In this document: positions 33,900 to 43,190 of the stretch, piece by piece
How positions within the stretch are numbered: position 1 is the stretch's first letter
Layout of the letters: the number at the start of each line of letters is the position of its first letter
Source: Lachnospiraceae bacterium
GTDB taxonomy: Bacteria; Bacillota; Clostridia; Lachnospirales; Lachnospiraceae
Reading direction: 5' to 3'
Assembly: GCA_017552715.1 (NCBI GenBank)
Contig: JAFZOW010000098.1
Location: 1-62,805 of the forward strand
DNA length: 62,805 nt
Program-made: the position numbers and the translations under genes
Notes under the pieces: generated by a model
What the model was told of the DNA's origin: nothing
Database searches by the model: none
What the model saw: only the letters and a program-made list of their open reading frames with translations

Positions 33900-35171
33900 A
33901 TGAAAAAGCTTGGCATTTTTGTTGCAGCAGGGGCGATGATGCTGGCACTTGCCGGCTGCGGCAAGATCACTGTGGATCCGAGCGAATTCGTGACCGTCAA
34001 TTTTGAAGGTTATGATACTCTCGGCACAGCTACCTATGAGTTTGATTACAAACACTTCATCCGTGAATACGAGGATACCCTGAAACTTACCGGAGCCGGA
34101 AAGAAGGCTTCCGAGGAGATGGAGGAAGAAGCTGATAAAAAGGGCGAAGAGCTGGGTGTGAAATTCCACGACAGTCCCGCTGATTACCTGGCCGTATATA
34201 TCGGCGGATCCCTGGATAAGACGGACGCTCTGTCCAACGGCGATTCCGTTACCTGGAAATGGGATGCGGATACCGATAAGATCGCTGAGTACTTCAACTG
34301 CGATATCGTACTTGAAGATAAATCCTTCAAGGTGGAAGGCCTGACGGAAGCGGAAGCTTTTGATCCCTTTGAGGGGCTGGAAGTGGTCTTTTCCGGCACC
34401 GCCCCCAACGGACAGGCACGCCTTTCCACTTCCTACTGCGAGAAATGCAGCGGCATTTCTTTCGAGATCGACAAGCAGAGCGGTCTTTCCAACGGCGACA
34501 CCGTCACCGTTACCGCCAGCAGCTACGGCGACGATCTGGTAAGCTACATCGTGGAGAACTACGGCATGCTGCCCACCGAGGAAGTCAAGACCTTTACCGT
34601 GAGCGGACTGCCGGAGTACATCCTTTCGGCTGCGGATCTTTCCGATGCGACCCTGGACAAGATGATCGCCCAGGCTAAGGATGCCCTGACGGCCAGTGCT
34701 GCCAACTGGGGAACTGCCGAACTGATCGATGCGGAATACATCGGAAACTACTTCCTGGCAGCCAAGAATCCCGATGTCTGGGGAGACCAGAATTCCATCA
34801 CCCTGGTGTTCCGCGAGGATATGGAATGCACTTACACCAAAGATAAGACCGACTTCATCACCTATAACAGCATCTACTACGGCTTTACCTGGACGAATGT
34901 CATGGTCCTGGAAGACGGGACCGAGACTCTGGATCTTGGGAGCTACAGAAAACGCTACAGTTACATTCCGGTGACCTATTACTATAAAGATCGTAAGGGA
35001 AAAGAGTTATCCACCAATTACTATTTCGACGGATACTCCGATCTGGACAGCATGTTCAACGATATCGTGACCAAGAACGTGGAAAACTACAGTTACGAAA
35101 ACAACGTCACCGACACCGAACCCCAGTATCCCGTAGAGGAAGCGGAAGAAGAGGAAGAAGAAGACGAATAA
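33900..35171 (+). CDS. Lipoprotein of unknown function
   Basis: A 423-residue surface lipoprotein (signal ending ALAGCGK). The N-terminal half repeats small beta domains with the phrase LSNGDSVTWKW/LSNGDTVTV, typical of Lachnospiraceae envelope proteins, each about 90-100 residues. The C-terminus is an acidic Glu run. Start at 33900, after GAAGGGAG. I do not recognise a named family. Single gene between a promoter and a strong terminator. Confidence 0.8.
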   Translation: MKKLGIFVAAGAMMLALAGCGKITVDPSEFVTVNFEGYDTLGTATYEFDYKHFIREYEDTLKLTGAGKKASEEMEEEADKKGEELGVKFHDSPADYLAVYIGGSLDKTDALSNGDSVTWKWDADTDKIAEYFNCDIVLEDKSFKVEGLTEAEAFDPFEGLEVVFSGTAPNGQARLSTSYCEKCSGISFEIDKQSGLSNGDTVTVTASSYGDDLVSYIVENYGMLPTEEVKTFTVSGLPEYILSAADLSDATLDKMIAQAKDALTASAANWGTAELIDAEYIGNYFLAAKNPDVWGDQNSITLVFREDMECTYTKDKTDFITYNSIYYGFTWTNVMVLEDGTETLDLGSYRKRYSYIPVTYYYKDRKGKELSTNYYFDGYSDLDSMFNDIVTKNVENYSYENNVTDTEPQYPVEEAEEEEEEDE

Positions 35172-35176
35172 ATCGA

Positions 35177-35211
35177 AAGCCCCGCGGCACTCGGCTGCGG
35201 GGCTTTTTTTT
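35177..35211 (+). terminator. Terminator between convergent lipoprotein and kinase genes
   Basis: AAGCCCCGCGGC and GCTGCGGGGCTT form a strong stem followed by eight T. The other strand also ends in a short T-run, so it may serve both genes. Confidence 0.92.
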
Positions 35212-35255
35212 GTATAGAAAATTGCTTCTCTTTTCCATTTGTACCCTGATCTTTC

Positions 35256-36677
35256 TTATTTTTCTTTTTCCTGTGCAAGCTCCAGAGAAAAGATGAACTC
35301 CGTTCCCACCCCCTCGGTGGAGATCACATTGATGTTCTCACCGTGAGCCCGGATGATCTCTTTGGTGATGGAAAGCCCCAGGCCCGTTCCCTTTTTATCC
35401 TTGCCCCGGGAGAGGTCGGATTTGTAGAAGCGGTTAAAGACCAGGGGCACGCTTTCCTTCGGGATACCGATACCGGAGTCTTTCACGGATACGAAGACCT
35501 TGTTATGCTTCTCGCTGGTCTCCAGCTTTATCGCGGAATTATGATGGCTGAATTTGATGGCGTTATCTATCAGATTGTATAGCACCTGCTGGATGCGGGT
35601 CATGTCGGCATGCACGGGGAGGGTCTGGCCCGTGAGGCGCAGCTCCATGGTGATATGCTTGGCGCGGCAGCTGCCCTCAAAGGTAGACACGCAGCGCCGG
35701 ATGAGGCCGTTGATATCGAAATCCGTAAGATCCAGTATCATGCCCTGGGTGTTCAGATTGTTCAGGGTAAGCAGATTGTTGGTCAGACGGGTCAGGCGCT
35801 CCGTCTCGTCCAGCACGATGCCGATGTATTTCGGATACTGTTCCTCGGGGATGGTGCCGTCCTGCATGGCACTTAAGTAACCGTTGATGCTGGTCAGCGG
35901 GGAGCGGAAATCGTGGGACACATTTGCCACGATACGTTTCTGGTTATCCTCTCCCCTGGCCAGTTCCTGGGCCATGTAAGCCAGAGAGGCCGCCAGATAA
36001 CCAATCTCGTCATCACTTTCCACGCTAAGCTGGTAACGAAGATTTCCGGAAGCATATTCCTCCGTAGCCGCGATGATATGCCGCAGGGGCATGTAGACCA
36101 TCTCGGTGAAGAAGATCAGGATGATCAGGGACAGCATGAAGAGGATCAGCAGCAGGATATAGTCGATGTCCACCAGATGATTCGAAGTGGTGACCAGCCG
36201 CGCCGTATTGTAATGGATCAGCACATAACCGCGGAGCGCATAACCCTGGGTGATGGGTGCCGCCACGGAAAGCCACTTCCCTTCGAACTGATGATAGAAA
36301 TCTCCCACCGTAAAGAAGGAGCCGGAAAGGGCCGTCATATCAAAGCCTTCCACCGTAGGGGGATTCTCCACGTCTACGGGGAGCTCGGAATCCAGCACCA
36401 CCAGGCCCGAAGGGTTCAGGATCTGCAGGCGAACGTTCAGCATTTCCGCATAGCGGTCCAGGGAAGCCTTCACGCTTTCCAGGGAGGCTTCGTTGCGGTA
36501 CAGCTCGGGTGCTTCCCTCTCGCTGATGACCCCGGCGATACGGTATAATTCCTCCGCCTTATCCTGCTGCAGACGGTTCAGGGTCATCTGCGGCATGAAT
36601 ATGGCTATGACTATGCCTCCGAAGACCGCGAAGATCAGGTAGGCTATGAGCAGTTTGAGATAAAGTGTGCGCTTCAT
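35256..36677 (-). CDS. Sensor histidine kinase with HAMP domain
   Basis: A 473-residue membrane kinase. Two membrane helices (about 8-30 and 172-192) flank an extracellular domain of 140 residues. Then HAMP (about 195-245), HisKA with H255 in NVSHDFRSPLTS, and ATPase boxes NLIDNAIKFS, DSGIGIP, VFNRFYKSD and GTGLGLSI. Partner of the regulator at 37378, whose gene it overlaps by 4 bases. Signal unknown. Confidence 0.95.
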   Translation of the reverse strand: MKRTLYLKLLIAYLIFAVFGGIVIAIFMPQMTLNRLQQDKAEELYRIAGVISEREAPELYRNEASLESVKASLDRYAEMLNVRLQILNPSGLVVLDSELPVDVENPPTVEGFDMTALSGSFFTVGDFYHQFEGKWLSVAAPITQGYALRGYVLIHYNTARLVTTSNHLVDIDYILLLILFMLSLIILIFFTEMVYMPLRHIIAATEEYASGNLRYQLSVESDDEIGYLAASLAYMAQELARGEDNQKRIVANVSHDFRSPLTSINGYLSAMQDGTIPEEQYPKYIGIVLDETERLTRLTNNLLTLNNLNTQGMILDLTDFDINGLIRRCVSTFEGSCRAKHITMELRLTGQTLPVHADMTRIQQVLYNLIDNAIKFSHHNSAIKLETSEKHNKVFVSVKDSGIGIPKESVPLVFNRFYKSDLSRGKDKKGTGLGLSITKEIIRAHGENINVISTEGVGTEFIFSLELAQEKEK

Positions 36678-37378
36678 TGGAGAGCTTCAAAACGATAGCC
36701 GCGGCCCCAGATCGTGGAGATCTTCCAGGCCGTGTGATCACCGATCTTTTCCCGGATACGCTTGATATGCACATCCACGGTACGGGTATCGCCTACGTAG
36801 TCGTAACCCCAGATCTGATCCAGCAGCTGCTCGCGGCTGTAAACACGGTTGGGTGAACTGGCCAGGAAATAAAGCAGCTCCAGCTCCTTGGGGGGCATCT
36901 CGATACGCTGCCCCATGCAGGTCACGCTGTAATTGGTGCGGTTGATGGTCAGATCCGGGAAGCGCAGCTCCTCGCTCTCTTCCACCTTCGGCTCCGCCGC
37001 CGGCTGTGTACGGCTGCGCCGCAGCACTGCCTTTACCCGGGCCACCAGCTCCTTGCTGTCGAAGGGCTTCTCCATATAGTCGTCCGCCCCCATCTCCAGG
37101 CCCAGCACCTTGTCAAAGATCTCGCCCTTGGCCGAGAGCATGATGATGGGTATCTGGGAAGAGATTCGCAGCTCACGGCATACCTGATAACCGTCCATAC
37201 CCGGCAGCATCAGATCCAAAAGCACCAGATCCGGTGCAAAGGTCTTTACGGCCTGAAGCGCCGATTCCCCGTCCCCTACGGACTGGGTCTCAAAACACTC
37301 CTTTGTAAGATAGAGGCTGATGATCTCTGCGATGTGCTCGTCGTCGTCTACGATGAGGATCTTCTGTTTCTCGGCCAT
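36674..37378 (-). CDS. OmpR/PhoB-family response regulator
   Basis: A 234-residue regulator with receiver domain (D11/D12, phosphoacceptor D55 in LVLLDLMLPG, TA replaced by SA in IIMLSAKGE, K in YMEKPF) and a C-terminal winged helix (VYSREQLLDQIWGYDYVGDTRTVDVHIKRIREK). The S for T swap at the switch position is common. A linker of about 20 residues is acidic. GGAGG lies 9 bases before the start. First gene of this pair. Confidence 0.95.
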   Translation of the reverse strand: MAEKQKILIVDDDEHIAEIISLYLTKECFETQSVGDGESALQAVKTFAPDLVLLDLMLPGMDGYQVCRELRISSQIPIIMLSAKGEIFDKVLGLEMGADDYMEKPFDSKELVARVKAVLRRSRTQPAAEPKVEESEELRFPDLTINRTNYSVTCMGQRIEMPPKELELLYFLASSPNRVYSREQLLDQIWGYDYVGDTRTVDVHIKRIREKIGDHTAWKISTIWGRGYRFEALQ

Positions 37379-37420
37379 TATTGTTCCTCCAGCATTTCAC
37401 GGTTGAAAAAAGATACTGTT

Positions 37421-37426
37421 TATAAT
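37421..37426 (+). promoter_or_regulatory. -10 box before mutS2, shared with the divergent regulator
   Basis: TATAAT ends 12 bases before the mutS2 ATG. No good -35 was found (TTCACG with a 19-base gap at best). On the other strand the same bases read ATTATA within TATTAT, a fair -10 for the response regulator gene, so the two promoters probably overlap. Confidence 0.5.
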
Positions 37427-37438
37427 ATGATACCACAT

Positions 37439-39829
37439 ATGAATGAAAAAGTCCTGCATACTTTAGAATTTGATAAGATCACGGCCACTCTTTCCGAGTA
37501 CTGCGGCAGCGAGCCCGCAAAAAAGATGTGCGGAAGCCTGCGTCCCAGCAATAATGCCGAATGGATCGCCTCTGCCCAGGCTGCCACGGCGGACGCTTTC
37601 ACGCGCCTTTTAAAGAGTGACCGTTTAAGCTTCGGGGCCAACTTTGACCTGCGGCCCATACTGAAGGACGCTTCCATCGGCCGCTGCCTTTCCATGGCCG
37701 AACTGCTTAGGATCGCACGTCTTTTGCAATGCATCGCGGATGTTTCGGAATACGGCGAAAAGACCGCTCCCGATACCGGAGACAGCTTAAGCGAAGCCTT
37801 CAAAGCCCTTTATCCCAGCCCGGGTTTAAAGGACGAGATCCTGCGCTGCATCTTAAGCGAAGATGAGATGGCCGACGACGCTTCTTCCGAACTGAAGCGT
37901 ATACGCGGGGAATACGCCGTGATCGGCGGCCGCATCCATAAAGAACTGAACCGCATGGTCAGCAGCACCTATGCAAGCTATCTTCAGGATGCGCTGATCA
38001 CCCAGCGCGGGGACCGTTACTGCATCCCCGTAAAGGCAGAATACAAAGGCCAGGTACCCGGCATCGTGCATGACAGTTCTTCCAGCGGGAGCACCCTCTT
38101 CATCGAGCCGGCGGCCATCGTGGAAATGAACAACAAGCTGGCCATGCTGAAGCAGGAAGAGGATGATGAGATCCGCCGCATACTCATGGCCTTAAGCGGC
38201 CGCGTGGCCCAGGAAGAGGAGAGCCTGAAGGAGAGCCAGCACATGCTCACCCGTCTGGACTTCGCCTTCGGCAAGGCAAAATACGCCCTGGCCCTGAACG
38301 CCGTGCGGCCTCTCTATAATACGGAAGGCCGCATCAAGCTGATCAAGGCCCGCCATCCGCTTCTGGATCCGGCCAAAGCCGTACCCATCGACGTGAAGCT
38401 GGGGGGCGAATATGACCAGCTCATCATCACCGGTCCCAACACCGGCGGCAAGACCGTATCCTTAAAGACCGTGGGGCTGCTCTGCCTCATGGGTCAGTCC
38501 GGTCTGCACATCCCCACCATGGACCGCAGCGAGCTTTCCCTTTTCGGGGAGGTCTTTGCGGATATCGGGGACGAGCAGAGCATAGAACAGAGCCTGTCCA
38601 CCTTCTCTTCCCACATGAGCAGCATCGTGTGGATCCTGAAGAAGGCCCGGGCCGACAGCCTGGTACTCTTCGACGAGCTGGGTGCCGGCACAGATCCCAC
38701 GGAAGGGGCTGCTCTGGCCATGGCCATACTCACGCGCCTGCATCAGCGGGGCATACGCTGCATGGCCACCACCCATTACAGTGAATTGAAGCTCTATGCC
38801 CTTTCCACGGAAGGGGTGGAGAATGCCAGCTGCGAATTCGACGTGGAAAGCCTAAGCCCCACCTACCGCCTGCTCATAGGCATACCCGGAAAGAGCAACG
38901 CTTTTGCCATCGCAAAAAAGCTGGGCCTTTCGGAAGAGATCATCGAGGATGCGGGCAAGTATATCAACAGTGAAGACGAGAGCTTCGAGACCGTCATCAG
39001 CGAGCTGCAAGATAAGCGCCTGCACCTGGAAAAACAGCAGGGTGACTTCGACGCACAGCGCCGGGAGCTGGAAAGAAGGCTTAAGGAACTGGAAGACCGG
39101 GAAGAAAAACTGGAAAGCCGGAAGGACAAGATCTTAAGCGACGCAAGACAGGAAGCCAAGGAGATCCTTCAGGAAGCCAAGGATGTGGCGGACGAGACCA
39201 TACGCGCCTTTAACAAACAGGGCGGACAGATGCGCATGGACACCATGGAAAAGAAGCGCAGCGGACTCAGGCAGCGTATCGCCTCCCAGGACGAGGCCCT
39301 GTGGCGGGAAGAGATGAAGCGCCGTCCCGGCAGCGATAAAAAGGAAAGCGTGGGCGCGGCCCTTTCCGCAAAGGAAGCCGTTCCGGGCACAACGGTACAC
39401 ATCCTTTCCATGGATATTGACGGCACCATCGTAAGCCCTCCGGATAAGGAAGGCAAGGTGCAGGTACAGGCCGGTATCATCACCAGCCGCGTAGCCCTGG
39501 AGGAACTGGTAAAAACAGATAAGACCGAGATCCCCGCAGCGACGGTGAAACGCAGCGCCCGTCCTCTGGATCTTTCCAGAGCCTCCAATGTGAGCAGCGA
39601 GATCAACGTACTGGGCTGCACCGTGGACGAAGCCATCGCAAAGGTTGATAAATATCTGGATGATGCCTGTCTGAGCCACGTGGAGAGCGTACGCATCGTA
39701 CACGGCAAGGGAACCGGCGCCCTGCGAAAGGGCCTGCACGATTACCTGCGCTATAATTCCGTAGTGAAGAGCTTCTCCCTCGCGGAGCACGGCGAAGGGG
39801 ACGCAGGCGTGACCATAGTTAAGCTTTAG
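37439..39829 (+). CDS. mutS2: Endonuclease MutS2
   Basis: A 796-residue MutS-like ATPase. It has core helices, Walker A GPNTGGKT with K338, Walker B SLVLFDELGAGTDPTEG, a long coiled coil (about 510-610), a KOW-like basic part and a C-terminal Smr nuclease domain (INVLGCTVDEAI ... VRIVHGKGTGALRKGL). In other bacteria it blocks recombination or rescues collided ribosomes. Start chosen at 37439 from the family start (MNEKVLHTLEFDKI); no ribosome binding site is seen, and the -10 box is close. Confidence 0.95.
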   Translation: MNEKVLHTLEFDKITATLSEYCGSEPAKKMCGSLRPSNNAEWIASAQAATADAFTRLLKSDRLSFGANFDLRPILKDASIGRCLSMAELLRIARLLQCIADVSEYGEKTAPDTGDSLSEAFKALYPSPGLKDEILRCILSEDEMADDASSELKRIRGEYAVIGGRIHKELNRMVSSTYASYLQDALITQRGDRYCIPVKAEYKGQVPGIVHDSSSSGSTLFIEPAAIVEMNNKLAMLKQEEDDEIRRILMALSGRVAQEEESLKESQHMLTRLDFAFGKAKYALALNAVRPLYNTEGRIKLIKARHPLLDPAKAVPIDVKLGGEYDQLIITGPNTGGKTVSLKTVGLLCLMGQSGLHIPTMDRSELSLFGEVFADIGDEQSIEQSLSTFSSHMSSIVWILKKARADSLVLFDELGAGTDPTEGAALAMAILTRLHQRGIRCMATTHYSELKLYALSTEGVENASCEFDVESLSPTYRLLIGIPGKSNAFAIAKKLGLSEEIIEDAGKYINSEDESFETVISELQDKRLHLEKQQGDFDAQRRELERRLKELEDREEKLESRKDKILSDARQEAKEILQEAKDVADETIRAFNKQGGQMRMDTMEKKRSGLRQRIASQDEALWREEMKRRPGSDKKESVGAALSAKEAVPGTTVHILSMDIDGTIVSPPDKEGKVQVQAGIITSRVALEELVKTDKTEIPAATVKRSARPLDLSRASNVSSEINVLGCTVDEAIAKVDKYLDDACLSHVESVRIVHGKGTGALRKGLHDYLRYNSVVKSFSLAEHGEGDAGVTIVKL

Positions 39830-39844
39830 ATCAGGAGTTTTTAT

Positions 39845-40627
39845 ATGAGCAAAAGAAAAGAAAAAGTCCGCATCGCGGATCAGGAACAGCTCTCTCCCGG
39901 GATCTTCAGCCTGTGGCTGGAAACCCCCATGGCAGAGGAAGTAAAACCCGGGCAGTTCGTAGGGGTATATCCGAAGGACGCATCCCGTCTGCTGCTGCGC
40001 CCCATCAGTATCTGCGATGTAAATGAAAACCGTACGCGCATGCGCCTGGTCTACCGTGCCGGTGGTGCGGGAACAAAGGAACTGAGCACCTACCGCTCCG
40101 GAGAGGAGCTGGAGATCCTGGGACCTCTGGGTAACGGCTATGATATCGAAGCCATCAGGGGCAAAAAGACCCTGCTGCTGGGAGGCGGCATAGGCATCCC
40201 GCCCATGCTCTATCTTGCAAGGGAACTGGATCAGGCCGGTGTGGCTGCAACGGTCATCCTGGGTTATGCGGATTCAAAGACCTTCCTGCGGGAAGAGTTC
40301 GACCGCCTCTATCCCACCTACATCGCCACCATGGACGGCAGCCTGGGAACAAAGGGTACGGTGATCGATGCCCTGAACGAAAACATGGTCTTTGCGGATC
40401 TGGCCTGCGCCTGCGGTCCCATGCCCATGCTGAAGGCCGTTAAGGAATTCGCAAAAGACGCGGGCATGAAGGCCTATATCTCCCTGGAGGAGCGCATGGC
40501 CTGCGGCGTGGGAGCCTGTCTGGGCTGCGTAACAAAGACCACTGCCGTAGACGAACATACACATGTAAATAACACACGGGTCTGCACGGAAGGTCCCGTA
40601 TTTGAAGCATCGGAGGTGGAGCTGTGA
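39845..40627 (+). CDS. pyrK: Dihydroorotate dehydrogenase B electron transfer subunit
   Basis: A 260-residue flavoprotein with FAD domain (LLLRPISICD), NAD domain (LLLGGGIGIPPML) and a [2Fe-2S] cluster bound by C220, C225, C228 and C247 (ACGVGACLGC ... RVC). It passes electrons from PyrD to NAD in pyrimidine synthesis. It lies 15 bases after mutS2 and overlaps pyrD by 4 bases. Confidence 0.96.
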   Translation: MSKRKEKVRIADQEQLSPGIFSLWLETPMAEEVKPGQFVGVYPKDASRLLLRPISICDVNENRTRMRLVYRAGGAGTKELSTYRSGEELEILGPLGNGYDIEAIRGKKTLLLGGGIGIPPMLYLARELDQAGVAATVILGYADSKTFLREEFDRLYPTYIATMDGSLGTKGTVIDALNENMVFADLACACGPMPMLKAVKEFAKDAGMKAYISLEERMACGVGACLGCVTKTTAVDEHTHVNNTRVCTEGPVFEASEVEL

Positions 40628-41520
40628 ATCTGGCTGTAAATTTCGCAGGTGTGGAGCTGAAGAATCCGGTGATGAACGCCTCGGGCACCTTCGGCTCGGG
40701 ACAGGAATATGCGGAGCTGACGGACTTAAACCGGCTCGGAGCCGTTGTAACAAAAGGCGTGGCCGCAACGCCCTGGGAGGGGAATCCCACCCCCCGGGTG
40801 ACGGAAGTCTACGGGGGCATGCTCAATGCCATAGGGCTGCAGAATCCCGGTGTGGACGTGTTCATCGAAAGGGATCTTGCCTTTCTGGCGGGATACGATA
40901 CCCGGGTGATCGTGAACGTCTGCGGACATACGGTGGAAGAATACTGTGAAGTGGTGGAAAAACTGAACGGCACTTCCGCGGATATGTACGAGATCAATGT
41001 CTCCTGCCCCAACGTAAAGGCCGGTGCACTGGCTTTCGGACAAGACGCAAAGGTACTGGAGCAGACCACAAAGGCCATCAAGGCTGTGGCTGCAAAGCCC
41101 GTGATCATGAAGCTTTCACCCAATGTGACAAGTATACGGGAAATGGCCCTTGCGGCGGAAGCCGGAGGCGCGGATGCCATCAGCCTCATCAATACGCTGA
41201 TCGGCATGAAGATAGATATCGAACGCCGGCGCTTTGTACTGGCCAATAAGACCGGCGGTTTTTCCGGACCGGCGGTGAAGCCCGTGGCCGTACGCATGGT
41301 CTACGAAGCTTCACATGCGGTAAAGATCCCCGTGATCGGTATGGGAGGTATAGCTACGGCAGAAGATGCCGTGGAATTCCTGCTGGCCGGGGCAAAAGCC
41401 GTGGCCGTGGGTACCATGAATTTTGTGGAACCCCGTACCATGGAAAAGGTCGTTGAAGGCATTGAAGCCTATATGGAGCGCCAGGGAATGAAGGATATCT
41501 CGGAGATCCGCATGGACTGA
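40624..41520 (+). CDS. pyrD: Dihydroorotate dehydrogenase B catalytic subunit
   Basis: A 298-residue FMN barrel. Family hallmarks: NPVMNASGTFGSG, the catalytic loop INVSCPNVK with C128 as base, and ISLINTLIGMKID. It starts with GTG inside the pyrK stop (GTGA). Oxidises dihydroorotate to orotate; works with PyrK. The stop is 5 bases from the stop of the opposing GGDEF gene. Confidence 0.96.
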   Translation: MNLAVNFAGVELKNPVMNASGTFGSGQEYAELTDLNRLGAVVTKGVAATPWEGNPTPRVTEVYGGMLNAIGLQNPGVDVFIERDLAFLAGYDTRVIVNVCGHTVEEYCEVVEKLNGTSADMYEINVSCPNVKAGALAFGQDAKVLEQTTKAIKAVAAKPVIMKLSPNVTSIREMALAAEAGGADAISLINTLIGMKIDIERRRFVLANKTGGFSGPAVKPVAVRMVYEASHAVKIPVIGMGGIATAEDAVEFLLAGAKAVAVGTMNFVEPRTMEKVVEGIEAYMERQGMKDISEIRMD

Positions 41521-41525
41521 GTTCC

Positions 41526-42995
41526 TCAGCGGTAGCTGCCGTACTCCTGCTTGAAACGCTCTTTATCGGCATACATGGCCTTGTCGGCACGCTTGAACAC
41601 AAACTCCGCCGTCACATCATCGGATGCATTTTCCGCCATGCCCACGGCGGCGGAGAAGCGCAGCCAGGGATCCTGCTCCTTCTGCTGGTAGCTCTGCGCA
41701 TAATCTTCTTTCAGTTTTTCCACCAGGGACTTGCGGTGTTCGTAATCCTTCCCCGTAAGCACGGCCACGAATTCATCACCGCCTATACGGTATACGGGGG
41801 AATGCTTGAAGGCTTCGCAGATCATGGAGCAGCAGCCCCTGATATACTGGTCCCCGGCTTTATGGCCGTGATCGTCATTGATCTGCTTCAAGCGGTTCAT
41901 GTCCACCATGACCAGGGCAAATTCGATGGTTTTCCCTTTATTGATCTTTTTGTTCAGTTCTTCGATCTCACGGATATAGGCCGCCTTGTTTCCCACACCC
42001 GTTAAGGCATCCCTGTAGCTCTCGATGCTCAGACGGTCGATCTTTTCTTCCTTATCCCGGATATCCTTTTCGGCCATCTCCTTTTCCTTCAGCCGATTCA
42101 GGATGTTGATCTGCATGGAACGGATGCCGTCGTAGATCTCCGAGATCTCATCATGACTTTCGATGGTCAGGCTCATCACGCCGGAAGATTCCTCGCCCAG
42201 ATCCTCCGCAGGCCGGAAACGCTTCATCTCTGCCGTCATGCTCTTTAAGGGGGTTACCACAAAGCGGTTGATATAGATCATGGCGCATACGAGTACGATA
42301 GCGGTAAATACCAGGGCACCGATGATCAGGACTATAAAGAGACGGGTGCGTTCCTGCATCACCTCGTCCATACCCACATCACAGCCCACGATACAAACCT
42401 CGCTGCCGTCGGAGGCATACACGGGTTTGAAATCGGAACACAGCCAGCCCCAGTCCCCGTTGGAAATGGTGGGTTCCGGCAGTTTGGCTATATCGATCCC
42501 GCGGAGCTCCGCTTCTCTTTCTTCATAATATCCGGTCTCGTAAAGAGGGTTCTCTTCATCATCCACCAGATACATATCGTATTCGGCATTCGCATCCCCG
42601 TGGGCAACCACATAGAGATACTTCACATTCTGCATATTTCCCAGATATTCCGTGATGGCACTGCGGATCTCGTAATAGCCTTCCCACAGGCCGTGGCTCC
42701 GGAGGTATTCTTCAATAGCTGCCTCGTCATCGGCGGCTTCCGCAGCTTCCCGCAGCTGCTGGAATTCTTCGCTTTCCGCCGCTGCCTTGAGCTCTTTCAG
42801 ATAATCACCGTCCACCATGGAGGCAAAATTACGGGCATTGTCCGCCGTATTCTGCTTATAATAGCGGTCGATCTGATTTACGCTGGCCAAAAAAGCAATG
42901 GCAGCCGTTCCCAGCGCTACCACCAGCACCGTCAGGATCACAAAGATGTACATCTTCTTTTTTATGGAAAAGCTTTTTCTCTCGTTCTTCATCAT
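41526..42995 (-). CDS. Membrane diguanylate cyclase (GGDEF)
   Basis: A 489-residue protein. Two helices (about 15-35 and 220-245) enclose an extracellular sensor domain of 180 residues. Then HAMP and a short coiled coil, and the cyclase domain with intact RIGGDEFVAVL, so c-di-GMP synthesis is likely. The RxxD inhibitory site is not obvious. Start taken at the first of two ATGs after GGAGG; the second (42992) is equally possible. Confidence 0.93.
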   Translation of the reverse strand: MMKNERKSFSIKKKMYIFVILTVLVVALGTAAIAFLASVNQIDRYYKQNTADNARNFASMVDGDYLKELKAAAESEEFQQLREAAEAADDEAAIEEYLRSHGLWEGYYEIRSAITEYLGNMQNVKYLYVVAHGDANAEYDMYLVDDEENPLYETGYYEEREAELRGIDIAKLPEPTISNGDWGWLCSDFKPVYASDGSEVCIVGCDVGMDEVMQERTRLFIVLIIGALVFTAIVLVCAMIYINRFVVTPLKSMTAEMKRFRPAEDLGEESSGVMSLTIESHDEISEIYDGIRSMQINILNRLKEKEMAEKDIRDKEEKIDRLSIESYRDALTGVGNKAAYIREIEELNKKINKGKTIEFALVMVDMNRLKQINDDHGHKAGDQYIRGCCSMICEAFKHSPVYRIGGDEFVAVLTGKDYEHRKSLVEKLKEDYAQSYQQKEQDPWLRFSAAVGMAENASDDVTAEFVFKRADKAMYADKERFKQEYGSYR

Positions 42996-43063
42996 ACACC
43001 TCCGCTATTATATTATATCACGAAAAAAACAGAAAAAAAAGAGGTGCGGAAGGCGTAACTCTT

Positions 43064-43093
43064 GTTATAACCGTTCTCACCACCCATTGTCAA
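43064..43093 (-). promoter_or_regulatory. Probable promoter of the GGDEF gene
   Basis: TTGACA, 18 bases, TATAAC, 70 bases upstream of the start. A second TATAAT nearer the gene (43008 region) lacks a -35 box. Confidence 0.55.
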
Positions 43094-43141
43094 CGCGCAA
43101 TCGGGGACATGTCTTCAGTAAACGGGTTTTATACTTTCATC

Positions 43142-43167
43142 AAAAAAACGGCCGCAGCCGTTTTTTT
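43142..43167. terminator. Bidirectional terminator after the GLUG gene
   Basis: ACGGC and GCCGT close a 4-base loop with seven A before and seven T after, so it works on both strands. It lies 24 bases past the GLUG gene stop. Confidence 0.85.
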
Positions 43168-43190
43168 GCCGTATAAGCTTTCTCGCCGCT

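Noticed and set aside
43094-43106. GCGCAATCGG resembling half of the LacI operator
   Set aside because: Only one half matches; there is no GGTTGC arm and the neighbouring gene is unrelated to galactan use.
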